Notes under the pieces: generated by a model
Seen by the model: only the letters and a program-made list of their open reading frames with translations
Told to the model about the DNA's origin: nothing
Database searches by the model: none
Made by a program: the position numbers and the translations under genes
In this document: piece by piece, positions 33,332-41,697 of the stretch
How positions within the stretch are numbered: the stretch's first letter is position 1
How the letters are laid out: each line of letters begins with the position of its first letter
From: Planctomycetota bacterium
Lineage (GTDB): Bacteria; Planctomycetota; UBA8742; UBA2392
NCBI GenBank assembly: GCA_016712285.1
Contig: JADJRK010000001.1
Span: 3,348,001 to 3,412,000 of the forward strand
DNA length: 64,000 nt
Direction: 5' to 3'

Positions 33332-33712
33332 CTAGCGGCTGTCTTCGCGCGCGGCGATTGCCAGCGCCTCTTGCGGCGTCTCGGCGAACAAGAAGAAATG
33401 TTCAATCTTCAGCAACTTGAACGCGATGCGTTCGCGCGCGTCGAGGCGCAGCACAATCGCCCCGCCGCCCGCACGGCGCAGCAGGTCGGCCACGTGCACC
33501 ATTGCGCCGTGGCCGCAATCTACAAAGCTGTCGATGGCCGCTGCATCGAAGATGATCCAGCGTGCGCCGTCGCTCACCAGCTGCCGCACCCGCATGCTCC
33601 AAGCGTCCAGCGGTGGCCCGCCGTCGAGAGAGCCCTCGGTCACGACCATCCAGCACCCATCCACTTCGGTGGGCTCGCATCGCGTGATGGTGCAATCGCG
33701 CCAGTGGGTCAT
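33332..33712 (-). CDS. STAS-domain (anti-sigma-antagonist-like) protein without phospho-Ser
   Basis: STAS proteins of the SpoIIAA/RsbV type switch anti-sigma factors through phosphorylation of a serine in a 'DSSG' loop. The fold is recognisable ('GARWIIFDAAAIDSFVDCGHGAMVHVADLLRRAG' and 'LKIEHFFLFAETPQEAL'), but the loop reads DCGHG: one residue shorter and without Ser or Thr at the usual site. Partner switching by phosphorylation is therefore unlikely here. It lies one base downstream of the 93-aa LeuC-fragment gene and just upstream of the TPR gene, forming a three-gene run. Confidence 0.7.
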   Translation of the reverse strand: MTHWRDCTITRCEPTEVDGCWMVVTEGSLDGGPPLDAWSMRVRQLVSDGARWIIFDAAAIDSFVDCGHGAMVHVADLLRRAGGGAIVLRLDARERIAFKLLKIEHFFLFAETPQEALAIAAREDSR

Positions 33713-33713
33713 G

Positions 33714-33995
33714 TCAGGTCACGCTGGGTACAACGTCCGCCAACGTTGCGCCGGGAACAGCCAGCCCCTCATCGCCGGGCGCCAGCGCGGGCTCTGGTGT
33801 GCCGGGGGCGCAGATGACCACACCGGCTGCGCGCAGCAGTTTGATGGCACCGTTGTCGATCGCTGACGAATACTGCTCGTTGTCATCCGGAATTGCGAAG
33901 GCACGCACGCCCGGCTTGACGTGCTTGCCGCTTAAGGCGTCGGCGGCAGCGCGCAAGGTCGCTGCATTGCCCCGGATGGTCAGTTGCTGCGCCAT
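33714..33995 (-). CDS. Stand-alone cysteine-less fragment of an aconitase/LeuC domain (93 aa)
   Basis: The sequence 'LSGKHVKPGVRAFAIPDDNEQY' and 'AGVVICAPGTPEPALAPGDEGLA' follows the LeuC/HacA pattern 'LKGRKVAPGVRxxVxPxxxxxY...AGAxVxxPxCGPCxxxxxxLAxGExxLAT'. Only this alpha/beta segment is present, with neither the cluster-binding CGPC (here APGTPEP) nor the rest of the enzyme. The frame is intact and the stop is one base from the STAS start, so it may be a living small gene rather than debris. An aconitase-family gene lies 1.9 kb away, but the two are not close copies. Function unknown. Confidence 0.55.
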   Translation of the reverse strand: MAQQLTIRGNAATLRAAADALSGKHVKPGVRAFAIPDDNEQYSSAIDNGAIKLLRAAGVVICAPGTPEPALAPGDEGLAVPGATLADVVPSVT

Positions 33996-34010
33996 TGGTT
34001 GCCCTGCGAG

Positions 34011-34844
34011 CTACTCGGTGAAGATTTCGACCTTCTGCATGTGGAACTTGCCGGCGTTGCGGTCGCTTTCACCGATCTTCATGACCGCATCCAGCCCGTC
34101 GACGACCCGCCCGAACACCGTGTACTGGTTGTCGAGATTGGGGCAATCGTCCGTGCACAGAAAGAACTGGCTGCCCGCGCTGTGCGGGTCGCTGGTGCGC
34201 GCCATGCTCAGCACGCCCGGCACGTGTTCGATCTCATTGAACTCGGCGGGCAGTTTGTAGCCGGGGCCGCCGCTGCCGGTGCCCGTGGGATCGCCGCCCT
34301 GGATCACAAAGCGCGGCACAACGCGGTGGAACACGATCCCGTTGAAGTAGCCCTGCTGCGCCAGTTGCACGAAGCTCAGCACGTGGTTCATCGCGCGGTC
34401 GGCATAGAACTCGAGCTTGATCGGCCCGGCTTCGGTGGTGATACGGGCATGCAGCTTCTTGCCGTGTGCATGAATCTTTAGCGGCACGCGGTTACTCACG
34501 TCTTTGTCGGTGCCCTCAAAGTGCGGATGAATGTCGCCGCGCGGGGCGTAGTACGCCTCGATCAATTGCCCATGCGGGTCTACGGCGGGTATCTCAATCA
34601 CGCCGCTGATCGACTTGCCCGGCGCCAGTTTGACGAACTGCGTTGCGCCCTTGATGCGCACCAGGTGGCTCTCGGGCGTCGGCGCGTCGGGGCGGCGCAC
34701 GACGTGCAGGCTTACACTCGGCAGCGCGAGTTCCGGCTTGGGAAACTCTGCCGCCGTGGCGCCGTCGTTGGTGACCGTGACCTCGGCGCGCATCGTCTCG
34801 CCAAGCGAGTATTCGGATTTGTCGAACTTGAGCGTGACAGCCAT
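34011..34844 (-). CDS. Cyclophilin-type peptidyl-prolyl isomerase with N-terminal Ig-like domain
   Basis: It catalyses cis-trans isomerisation of X-Pro bonds. The cyclophilin domain covers about residues 140-277, with the active-site Arg in 'FHRVVPRFVIQGGDP' and the 'SMARTSDPHSAGSQFFLC' strand. Residues 1-130 form an Ig-like or BsuPI-like beta-sandwich ('KFDKSEYSLGETMRAEVTVTNDG') that is not part of normal cyclophilins. There is no signal peptide, so it appears cytoplasmic. The start at 34844 follows AGGAGAGG. It precedes the LeuC-fragment gene by 15 bases and could co-transcribe with it. Confidence 0.92.
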   Translation of the reverse strand: MAVTLKFDKSEYSLGETMRAEVTVTNDGATAAEFPKPELALPSVSLHVVRRPDAPTPESHLVRIKGATQFVKLAPGKSISGVIEIPAVDPHGQLIEAYYAPRGDIHPHFEGTDKDVSNRVPLKIHAHGKKLHARITTEAGPIKLEFYADRAMNHVLSFVQLAQQGYFNGIVFHRVVPRFVIQGGDPTGTGSGGPGYKLPAEFNEIEHVPGVLSMARTSDPHSAGSQFFLCTDDCPNLDNQYTVFGRVVDGLDAVMKIGESDRNAGKFHMQKVEIFTE

Positions 34845-34920
34845 GGGCCTCTCCTTGCGCCCCACGCTAAGAAGCCAGACGCGACGTGTAAACGCCGCGT
34901 CGTCAGTCAAATGCACACAG

Positions 34921-34948
34921 AAACACCGGGGAATCATCCCCGGTGTTT
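34921..34948 (-). terminator. Terminator of the HEAT-like secreted protein gene
   Basis: AAACACCGGGGA (34921-34932), loop ATCA, TCCCCGGTGTTT (34937-34948): a perfect 12-bp stem. On the minus strand it ends in TTT and follows the stop at 34974 by 25 bases. Confidence 0.85.
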
Positions 34949-34973
34949 GCGAAGAGCTCGAGCTTGATTGGCG

Positions 34974-36065
34974 CTACTTGTAGCGGCTGAGGGTCAGAGT
35001 CAGCGGGTCGATGATGTCGCGGGCGGCGGCGCGGACAGCTTCGTTCTCGCCATCCTTGGACAGTTCCTTGATCCAGTCGAGGCTCTGGTTCCACGCCACA
35101 ACCTGCAACTGCTGGCCGATGAACGCGCCGTGCTGCGGATGTGCCTTGAGCGTGCCGACCAGCAGGCGCGCGCAGTTTTCACGAATGCGCTCGCCCTGCT
35201 CTTTGGCCATCACCCCGCGCGCCTGCCATCCAAGCCGCGCACCCAGGATGCCCAACCCATTGACCAGCGCGGGAATCAGCTTGGCATGACCGGGCAACTC
35301 GGTGTTGGCAAGCCGCGCCTCGATTGCGTCATAGGCCGCGTCTTCGGCCACCCAGCCGATGGCGCCGGCACAGGCTTCGCGCACTGGCAGCGGGTTGCCG
35401 CCGTCATCAACGAACGCATTCAGCACTTTCAGCGCCTCGCGGCCACCGGTCTGGCCGTAGCTCACGGCGGCATCGGACCGCCAGGTGTCGGGCAAAGCCT
35501 TGTCGTTCAGCGCGGCCAGCAGTGCAAAGCGCGCGCGTGAGTCGGCATGAAAGCCCGGCGCGTACAGCAGGGCGTGGGCAAGGGCATCGCGTTCAGCTTT
35601 GCCGGCTTCGCCCTTGCTGAAGGCATGCTGGTCCAGCGTCCAGCGCCAGCGCTCAAGCAGCATGGGTACAAGTTGCTTGCCGGGGTGCACGAGTTCACGC
35701 ACGCAGGTGGGCGCGGGCTTGCGGAATTTGGCGTAGTGCTCAGGGTTGATGCCCGGCGGGTGCTCCACGACCTCGACAAACTGGGGCAGTTCAATGCGCG
35801 CCCGGCAAGCCTCTGCGGCAAGGGCGCGGGGCCATGCCTGCTCGGTCCATTTTTCGTCGGCGCCGGCTGCTTTCAGGGCGGGCAGGGCGCCTTCGCCCAT
35901 CGCGACAATCTGGTCGCGCACCTTCACCCACGCCTCGGCATCGCCTGGCTCAACTTTGGCTGCGTCATCAAGCAGCAAGTCAATGGCGGCTGTGTCCTGC
36001 GCATCGAGCATCGGGGCCAGCAAGATGGCCATCAACGCGGGTGCGATTGTCTTCAACAGGTTCAT
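34974..36065 (-). CDS. Exported HEAT-repeat-like protein (363 aa)
   Basis: The start at 36065 (MNLLKTIAPALMAILLAPMLDAQD) has AAGGGATC upstream and a standard signal peptide, probably cleaved after LDA. The mature protein is helical, with HEAT-like units ('RSDAAVSYGQTGGREALKVLNAF', 'VREACAGAIGWVAEDAAYDAIEARL', 'KLIPALVNGLGILGARLG'). Such proteins act as periplasmic scaffolds; no enzymatic motif is seen. It starts ten bases after the stop of the arginine deiminase gene on the same strand, so the two are probably an operon and may act together in the envelope. Confidence 0.75.
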   Translation of the reverse strand: MNLLKTIAPALMAILLAPMLDAQDTAAIDLLLDDAAKVEPGDAEAWVKVRDQIVAMGEGALPALKAAGADEKWTEQAWPRALAAEACRARIELPQFVEVVEHPPGINPEHYAKFRKPAPTCVRELVHPGKQLVPMLLERWRWTLDQHAFSKGEAGKAERDALAHALLYAPGFHADSRARFALLAALNDKALPDTWRSDAAVSYGQTGGREALKVLNAFVDDGGNPLPVREACAGAIGWVAEDAAYDAIEARLANTELPGHAKLIPALVNGLGILGARLGWQARGVMAKEQGERIRENCARLLVGTLKAHPQHGAFIGQQLQVVAWNQSLDWIKELSKDGENEAVRAAARDIIDPLTLTLSRYK

Positions 36066-36075
36066 AGTGATCCCT

Positions 36076-38166
36076 TTACTTGTCCCACCAGTCGTCCGCG
36101 GGCGGAATGCGGCGAGTGTTCGTGCCGCAATGGCATTCGCCCAGCAGTGCGTGGTAGCTGTAAAACACATCCACGAACGTCAGGCTCATCGGGTTCGCGC
36201 CATTGAACAACGGAACCTGCGGGCTGGCCGGGTTGTTGATCTGGTTGAGAATTGACTGCTGCCACACGTCGACCCCGCCCGAGTCAGGGCCTTCCGGGTC
36301 GGGCATGGCGATGTAGGTCGTGCCGTTGGCCGAGGGCATCACGATGCAGTTCACAACGCCAGGGTTGTAGGCCGCCAGGTAGTTGCTGCCCGCGTTCTCG
36401 AACATCGTCGGCAACTCAATGAAGTCATTGTCGGTCAAACCAGTGGCGTTCTTGATCTGCGTGCGGGCCTGGTCGATGCGGGCCTGTGTCTGGCCCTGCA
36501 ATGTCATAAATGCCTGGTTGCCGGTGATCGCACCGACGGTGGTCTGCCAGTAGTCGCCGGAGACTGTGCGGCCGGCAAACACCGTCAAGCCGGCGCCGCC
36601 GGTGCCCAAACCGGTCAGCACGCTCGCACCAAGGTCGGGCGAGGCAATCAGGCAGGCGTACCCGCGTGTGGTGTTGGGCGCGGGCACGAACATCGTGAAC
36701 TCATCCACATGGCCTACAGCAAGCCACTCAGACGTAACTTCAACGTGCGTGCCCTGGATGTAGTTTGCGTCAAAGTACTGCCGGTTGGTGGTGTCCATGT
36801 ACTCGGTTGCAGACTGGGTCGTGCCGACGCGGAAACCGTTGCCGCCGCCGATGTAGACGCGGCCCCACGCGCGACCGGTGTGCGGCGGAATCACTTCAAT
36901 GTTGCCGCCATAGTTCAGCGAGCTGTTCACCGTGCCAAACCTGCGCTGAAGCTCCCAGTCCGGGTTGAACAGCGCGTCCACGCACCACTGGTCGCACTCG
37001 CGAAGCCGGTAGCACTGGTACACGAGGTCAATGACGCGGCGCGGGCCGCTGCTGCTGGGCACCTGCGTCACAGCCGGTTCGCTGGAGTCCTGCAACCAAC
37101 GGTCATTGTTGTAGGTGCCCCCGGGGACCTGGGTGAACGTGAAGCCGGCGTTGTTGCAAATGGTCGTCAGCGAGTTGCGCAGGTTCAAGTTGCCATAGGT
37201 GCCGCTGCCGACATTGATGATGTGCAACTGGTCCACCGGCCACAGGTTTGTCGCGAACAGCGGCGGGGCCTGGCGCAGGCGGACTGCGTCGCTGCTGTGC
37301 AGCACGTTGCCGGCGTCACGAATCTCAAGCGTCAGGGTGACGTGGCCGTCCCAGCTGCTGCTCAGGCGCGCCGTGCCCTCAATGCCGAGCTGAATGTCGC
37401 CCGCGCTGATACTCGCCAGCGGCAAAGTGAAACTGGCGCCGGCGGAATACACGCTGCTCCACGTCGCGCCAATCAGCCGGTGGATGCGAATGCGGCCCTG
37501 CGCTGCCGTGTTCACCGTGATCGTCGCGCTGCCGTTGACCGGCGGGCTGGCAAACTGGCGCACAAACACCCGCGCCAGGTCGATGATGTCGTTGCCGGTC
37601 TTGGTCGTTTCGTTGAAGTCTTCGCTGCCGTTGTTGTTGTCGTCGTCGATGTTGTAGTGAAACACCGCACCGTACTGCGTGGTCCAGACGTTTTCGTTGG
37701 CGTCGTCGCTGGCGTCGACGGTGCCGCTGCGGTCGCTGTCAGAATCCAGGTCGGCTGTGCCGCTAACCGGCGCGTTCACAGTGATGTACGCGGTCTTGAG
37801 CAGGGTGGCGTTGCCGGCGGCATTCGCTGCGGTCAGCCGCACGCTATAGGTGCCGCCGACGGTGTAGGTGTGCGTGGGGTTCTGGCTGGTGCTGTCCAGC
37901 GAGCTGTTGCCGTCGAAATCCCACTCCCAGGCCGTGGGCGTGCCGGTCGACAGGTCGGTGAAGTTGACCGCCGTGTTGACCATCACAGTGGTCTGCGATG
38001 CACTGAAATCAACCACCGGCAACACGGGCGCGGGCGGAGTCGGCGTACTGCTGCCGCCGCCGCTGCTGCCTTCATCGCCACCTCCGCCGCACGACGCGGC
38101 AATCAGGCACAATGCGGCAAGACTTGCAAGAATCGTCCAGCCTCTGGTTCGATTATGGCTTGGCAC
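36076..38166 (-). CDS. Protein-arginine deiminase (PAD) lipoprotein with PKD domain
   Basis: PADs convert protein arginine to citrulline. The four catalytic residues of human PAD4 (Asp350, His471, Asp473, Cys645) have clear counterparts: WLQD (Asp360), VGHVDEF (His486, Asp488) and HCGTNTRR (Cys680). 'NIEVIPPHTGRAWGRVYIGGG' matches the PAD substrate/calcium core. The start is GTG 38166, six bases after AAGGAG; it gives a signal peptide with lipobox LIAASC. A PKD domain (about 50-132) and an Asp-rich, possibly calcium-binding segment (DLDSDSDRSGTVDASDD) come before the middle and catalytic domains. It is a rare bacterial PAD, exported and lipid-anchored. Confidence 0.9.
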   Translation of the reverse strand: MPSHNRTRGWTILASLAALCLIAASCGGGGDEGSSGGGSSTPTPPAPVLPVVDFSASQTTVMVNTAVNFTDLSTGTPTAWEWDFDGNSSLDSTSQNPTHTYTVGGTYSVRLTAANAAGNATLLKTAYITVNAPVSGTADLDSDSDRSGTVDASDDANENVWTTQYGAVFHYNIDDDNNNGSEDFNETTKTGNDIIDLARVFVRQFASPPVNGSATITVNTAAQGRIRIHRLIGATWSSVYSAGASFTLPLASISAGDIQLGIEGTARLSSSWDGHVTLTLEIRDAGNVLHSSDAVRLRQAPPLFATNLWPVDQLHIINVGSGTYGNLNLRNSLTTICNNAGFTFTQVPGGTYNNDRWLQDSSEPAVTQVPSSSGPRRVIDLVYQCYRLRECDQWCVDALFNPDWELQRRFGTVNSSLNYGGNIEVIPPHTGRAWGRVYIGGGNGFRVGTTQSATEYMDTTNRQYFDANYIQGTHVEVTSEWLAVGHVDEFTMFVPAPNTTRGYACLIASPDLGASVLTGLGTGGAGLTVFAGRTVSGDYWQTTVGAITGNQAFMTLQGQTQARIDQARTQIKNATGLTDNDFIELPTMFENAGSNYLAAYNPGVVNCIVMPSANGTTYIAMPDPEGPDSGGVDVWQQSILNQINNPASPQVPLFNGANPMSLTFVDVFYSYHALLGECHCGTNTRRIPPADDWWDK

Positions 38167-38321
38167 AGCGAACTCCTTCACGCAGGAATGTGTGTTCTAC
38201 TGTAGTAAGCCTTGGGCCAAGAACCTTACGCACCCAAAAATTTGAACCGATCCCATCGCGCATCGGCATTTCAGGCACAACCCTCAGTAGCGAACCGACT
38301 CGGCAAAGCCAGGAGCCAGCG

Positions 38322-41042
38322 ATGCGAAAATTCGGCGTAGTGTGTGCGTTTGTTCTCATGCTGCTAGCGGCTTGCGCAGGTGGTGGTGGTGGCGGCGACG
38401 CTGGCGGTGGCAGCGGCACTTCGTTTCAAGTCATAACCACAAGCCTGCCCGGGGCTTCTGTCAACATCGGCTACAACGCCGCGATCGATGCCACGCCCAG
38501 CGCCCAGACCTACACGTGGTCACTCTCTGCCGGCACTCTGCCAACGGGGCTGACGCTGGACACTACCGCGTCTGGCCCGACAACCACCATCAGTGGCACG
38601 CCGGCTGCTTCGGGCACGTTCAACTTCACCGTGCAAGTTTCGATTGCCGCGACAAGCCAGACCGCGCTGCGGGACCTTAGCATCGTCGTAGCAACAAGCG
38701 GCATTCCGCCCGGTACCAGCACCACCGATGTCACCGTCAACAACACGGTGCGCGTCAGCGGCGTCAAGAAACTCGGCTTGAACCTCGGCGGCCACGACCG
38801 CTGGGGTGCGTCGAAGATCCTCAAGAACCAGTTGCCCAACCCCGGATTTGAACCCGGCGTCTTCGGTACCGTCTGGCTTGCGCGCACAGGCAGCACGTCG
38901 GGCGTGTACGAAGCCGACCTGTGGAATACGTCCAGCGGCAGCCAAGCCGCAGGGTTTTGGAACGGTGCGGAATACGAAATCGCGTTCGGCCCGGCGGCTG
39001 GCACCAGCGGCACGGTCAGCAGCTTCGTGCACAATGGCGCCAACTACCGCTTCAACCTGAGCGGCGGCGGAACAACGGCGATGAACCAGTACGACGTCAT
39101 GTTCACGCGCCGCACGTTCCCCGGCACGGCGTACGGCATGCACGGCAGCACTGGCACAGCCGACACCAGCAACCCTTTCTCGGGCGCGCAGAGCCTGCGC
39201 CTGGCGCCGGGCCAGAACTTTGACTACGTGCAGGACACCAGCTGGCGCGACGGCGACCAGAGCAGCCACAAGCTCATGGTCGTGCAGGGCGACTGGCGGG
39301 TGCGCCTCAAGGCCCGCAGCGCCAACGGCAGCGAGCAGGTTCGTGTACGGTTTTATCGCGATGGCGGCGCGCCCTACAACCCGCAATTCATTGATCGCAC
39401 TTTCAACCTGACGAACTCGTGGGCGACCTACACCGAAGACCAGAGCATCGCAGCCGGCACCGACCAGGTGCCTGACCCGTGGCCCGCAGCCACATATCGG
39501 CCGGCGCTGATCTTCCGCGTCGAGGTGCCCGCCGGCAACGCGGGAAACATCTGGATCGACGAAGTTGAGCTCTACCGCGTCGATGAAGCCACCAACCCGA
39601 CCGTCTACGCCGACCGAATCGTTGAGCGGCTGCAGGACTACAACCCCGGCGTGCTGCGCTGGTGGGCGGGGCAGTTGGGCGAGACTTTGGACAACATGAC
39701 GCTGCCCTGGCAGCAGCGCGGCACTTGCGGCTACAAGCCCAGCAGCACCACACCGGGCGAATGGAACTACGGCGCCCACGACTTTCTGCACCTGTGCCAG
39801 TACATCGGCGCCGAGCCCTGGATCGTGATGCCGCCAACGGCAAGCCAGCAGGACCTGCTCAACTTCATGGAGTACCTGTGTGCAACTAGCGGCACCTACG
39901 CCACACGGCGCATCAGCCAGGGGCAGACCGCGCCCTGGAGCAGCGTGTTCAGCAAGATACATCTTGAGTGGGGCAACGAGCTGTGGGGCAGCGGCGACCC
40001 CGGCGACCCATTCGGCGGCGCCAGCGTGCGCGGCGGCGTGCGTCTGGGACAATGCGCCGACCGCGCATTCACGTTTATGAAAGGCAGCGCGCACTACGCG
40101 GGTGCCAGCGGCGTGCTGAACTTCATCATCGGCGGGCAAGCCGGCTATTCGGGCCGCCAGCAAGAAATCGAAGCCAACGCCAACGACCACGACAACACTG
40201 CCCTTGCGCCGTACTTCGGCGAGCTGCAGGACGGCTGGAGCACAGACGCGCAGATGTTCGGGCCGCTGTTCGCCAAGCCGTTCTACGACGCGCTGCACGC
40301 CAACGGCCGCATGTACCAGAGCAAGCAGTTTCTGGTGAATGGCGGCAATGGCACGTCGCTGAGCATTTACGAGGTGAACTATCACACCACCAGCATCATC
40401 AGCGGCTTGCCGACCAACGTGCGCAACGAGTTTGTGGCGGGCGCGTCGGGCGCGATCGCGCTGCCGCTGAACATGCTGGTGAACCTGGTCGAGCTTGAAG
40501 CGCGCGAGCAGTGCGCATTTCTGGCGTGCGGTTACGCCTACCGGTTTGACACGAGCGGCGGCTGGCCGCCGGCGCAGAACCAGTTCGTGCATGTGTGGGG
40601 CATGCTGCGTGACCTGTACCACTACGACCTCGCGCGGCCGACGTGGCTTGGCGTGGAGTTGTCGAACAAGGCCATCATGGGCGACGCGATCACGACCACG
40701 CATGCCGGTGACAACCCGGACTGGACGCAGAGCGCGATCAACGGGGTGGGTGCCGCCACAACCGTGAACTACATCCAGAGCTTTGCGTTTCGCAGCGGCA
40801 ACAGCTACGGCATCATCTTGATGAACCTGGACTTGACGACGCAGCACGGCGTGCGGCTGTTCGTGCCGGGAACGCCGCAGGCCAGCGCGACGGTGTACCG
40901 CATTGAGCCGGCGAACATCCGCGACATGAACCTGAATGCGGCGCAAGTGACCATGCAGACGCAGGCGGTAAGCAACTTCGCCAGCGGCTACGAAATGGTG
41001 CTGCCAAAACACAGCATCAGGGCCATCGTCTGGCAGGATTGA
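38322..41042 (+). CDS. Secreted lipoprotein glycoside hydrolase (clan GH-A-like) with Ig-like and carbohydrate-binding modules
   Basis: The start at 38322 follows AGGAG (38311-38315); lipobox LLAAC and a poly-Gly spacer come next. Residues about 35-130 are an Ig-like domain ('LPTGLTLDTTASGPTTTISGTP'), then a jelly-roll module ('QSLRLAPGQNFDYVQDTSW', 'IWIDEVELYRVDE') and a TIM-barrel part. The likely acid/base Glu is in HLEWGNELW (codon 39978) and the nucleophile in SIYEVNYH (codon 40371), as in GH51/GH39-like arabinofuranosidases and related enzymes. The exact family and substrate are not determined. It is divergent from the PAD gene and lies 155 bp away. Confidence 0.8.
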   Translation: MRKFGVVCAFVLMLLAACAGGGGGGDAGGGSGTSFQVITTSLPGASVNIGYNAAIDATPSAQTYTWSLSAGTLPTGLTLDTTASGPTTTISGTPAASGTFNFTVQVSIAATSQTALRDLSIVVATSGIPPGTSTTDVTVNNTVRVSGVKKLGLNLGGHDRWGASKILKNQLPNPGFEPGVFGTVWLARTGSTSGVYEADLWNTSSGSQAAGFWNGAEYEIAFGPAAGTSGTVSSFVHNGANYRFNLSGGGTTAMNQYDVMFTRRTFPGTAYGMHGSTGTADTSNPFSGAQSLRLAPGQNFDYVQDTSWRDGDQSSHKLMVVQGDWRVRLKARSANGSEQVRVRFYRDGGAPYNPQFIDRTFNLTNSWATYTEDQSIAAGTDQVPDPWPAATYRPALIFRVEVPAGNAGNIWIDEVELYRVDEATNPTVYADRIVERLQDYNPGVLRWWAGQLGETLDNMTLPWQQRGTCGYKPSSTTPGEWNYGAHDFLHLCQYIGAEPWIVMPPTASQQDLLNFMEYLCATSGTYATRRISQGQTAPWSSVFSKIHLEWGNELWGSGDPGDPFGGASVRGGVRLGQCADRAFTFMKGSAHYAGASGVLNFIIGGQAGYSGRQQEIEANANDHDNTALAPYFGELQDGWSTDAQMFGPLFAKPFYDALHANGRMYQSKQFLVNGGNGTSLSIYEVNYHTTSIISGLPTNVRNEFVAGASGAIALPLNMLVNLVELEAREQCAFLACGYAYRFDTSGGWPPAQNQFVHVWGMLRDLYHYDLARPTWLGVELSNKAIMGDAITTTHAGDNPDWTQSAINGVGAATTVNYIQSFAFRSGNSYGIILMNLDLTTQHGVRLFVPGTPQASATVYRIEPANIRDMNLNAAQVTMQTQAVSNFASGYEMVLPKHSIRAIVWQD

Positions 41043-41086
41043 CGCGCCACTCCCGGTCGGTTTGATACCCACGGGAGAAGACAGCG

Positions 41087-41668
41087 ATGGGCAAGGCAAA
41101 GAGAACGAAGAACGGGCACGAGCTATCGGCGGCCCAGCGTGAATCGCTGCTGGCTGCGCTGAAGTCGCGGTTTGAGCATCACATGCAACGCCACCCGGGG
41201 CTGGTGTGGTCGAACGTGCTGGCACGGCTGGAAGCTCATGCGGCAAAACTCTGGTCGCTCAACGAAATGGAGCGCACGGGCGGCGAACCTGACGTTGTCG
41301 GCCACGACAAGACGACGGGCGAGTACTTCTTCTTTGACTGTTCGCCGGAAACGCCCAAGGGCCGCACCAGCGTCTGCTATGACCGCGAGGGGCTGGAATC
41401 GCGCAAAGAGCACAAACCGAAGAACAATGCCATCGACATGGCGGCAGCCATGGGCGTTGAACTGCTGAGCGAGGCGCAATACCGCGAGCTTCAGCGGCTT
41501 GGCGAGTTCGACACGAAAACATCCAGCTGGGTCCAGACTCCCGACGACATCCGCAAACTCGGCGGCGCCCTTTTCTGTGATCGGCGCTTCGGCCACGTCT
41601 TCGTGTATCACAACGGCGCGCAGTCATACTACGCCGCCCGCGGGTTCCGTGGCTCGCTACGAGTCTAG
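41087..41668 (+). CDS. DUF4256 family protein (193 aa)
   Basis: The whole protein matches the DUF4256 pattern: 'LKSRFEHHMQRHPGLVWSNV', 'LWSLNEMERTGGEPDVVG', 'GEYFFFDCSPETPKGRTSVCYD', 'IDMAAAMGVELLSEAQYREL' and 'RFGHVFVYHNGAQSYYAARG'. The family is widespread and has no known function; the compact alpha/beta sequence suggests a cytoplasmic protein. A purine-rich site (GGGAGAAGA, 41072-41080) precedes the ATG. It stands alone, followed by the convergent pseudo-protease gene. Confidence 0.85.
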   Translation: MGKAKRTKNGHELSAAQRESLLAALKSRFEHHMQRHPGLVWSNVLARLEAHAAKLWSLNEMERTGGEPDVVGHDKTTGEYFFFDCSPETPKGRTSVCYDREGLESRKEHKPKNNAIDMAAAMGVELLSEAQYRELQRLGEFDTKTSSWVQTPDDIRKLGGALFCDRRFGHVFVYHNGAQSYYAARGFRGSLRV

Positions 41669-41697
41669 GCGGTACGACGAATACCCGACCGGTTTGC

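Noticed and set aside
36709..38205. 498-codon plus-strand open frame opposite the arginine deiminase
   Set aside because: Antisense shadow; the minus strand holds the catalytic residues, lipobox and ribosome site.
38520..41246. 908-codon minus-strand open frame opposite the glycosidase gene
   Set aside because: It is a shadow of strong codon bias in a high-GC gene. Its protein is a Val/Ala/His/Arg-rich string with no domain, while the plus strand encodes a signal peptide and catalytic motifs.
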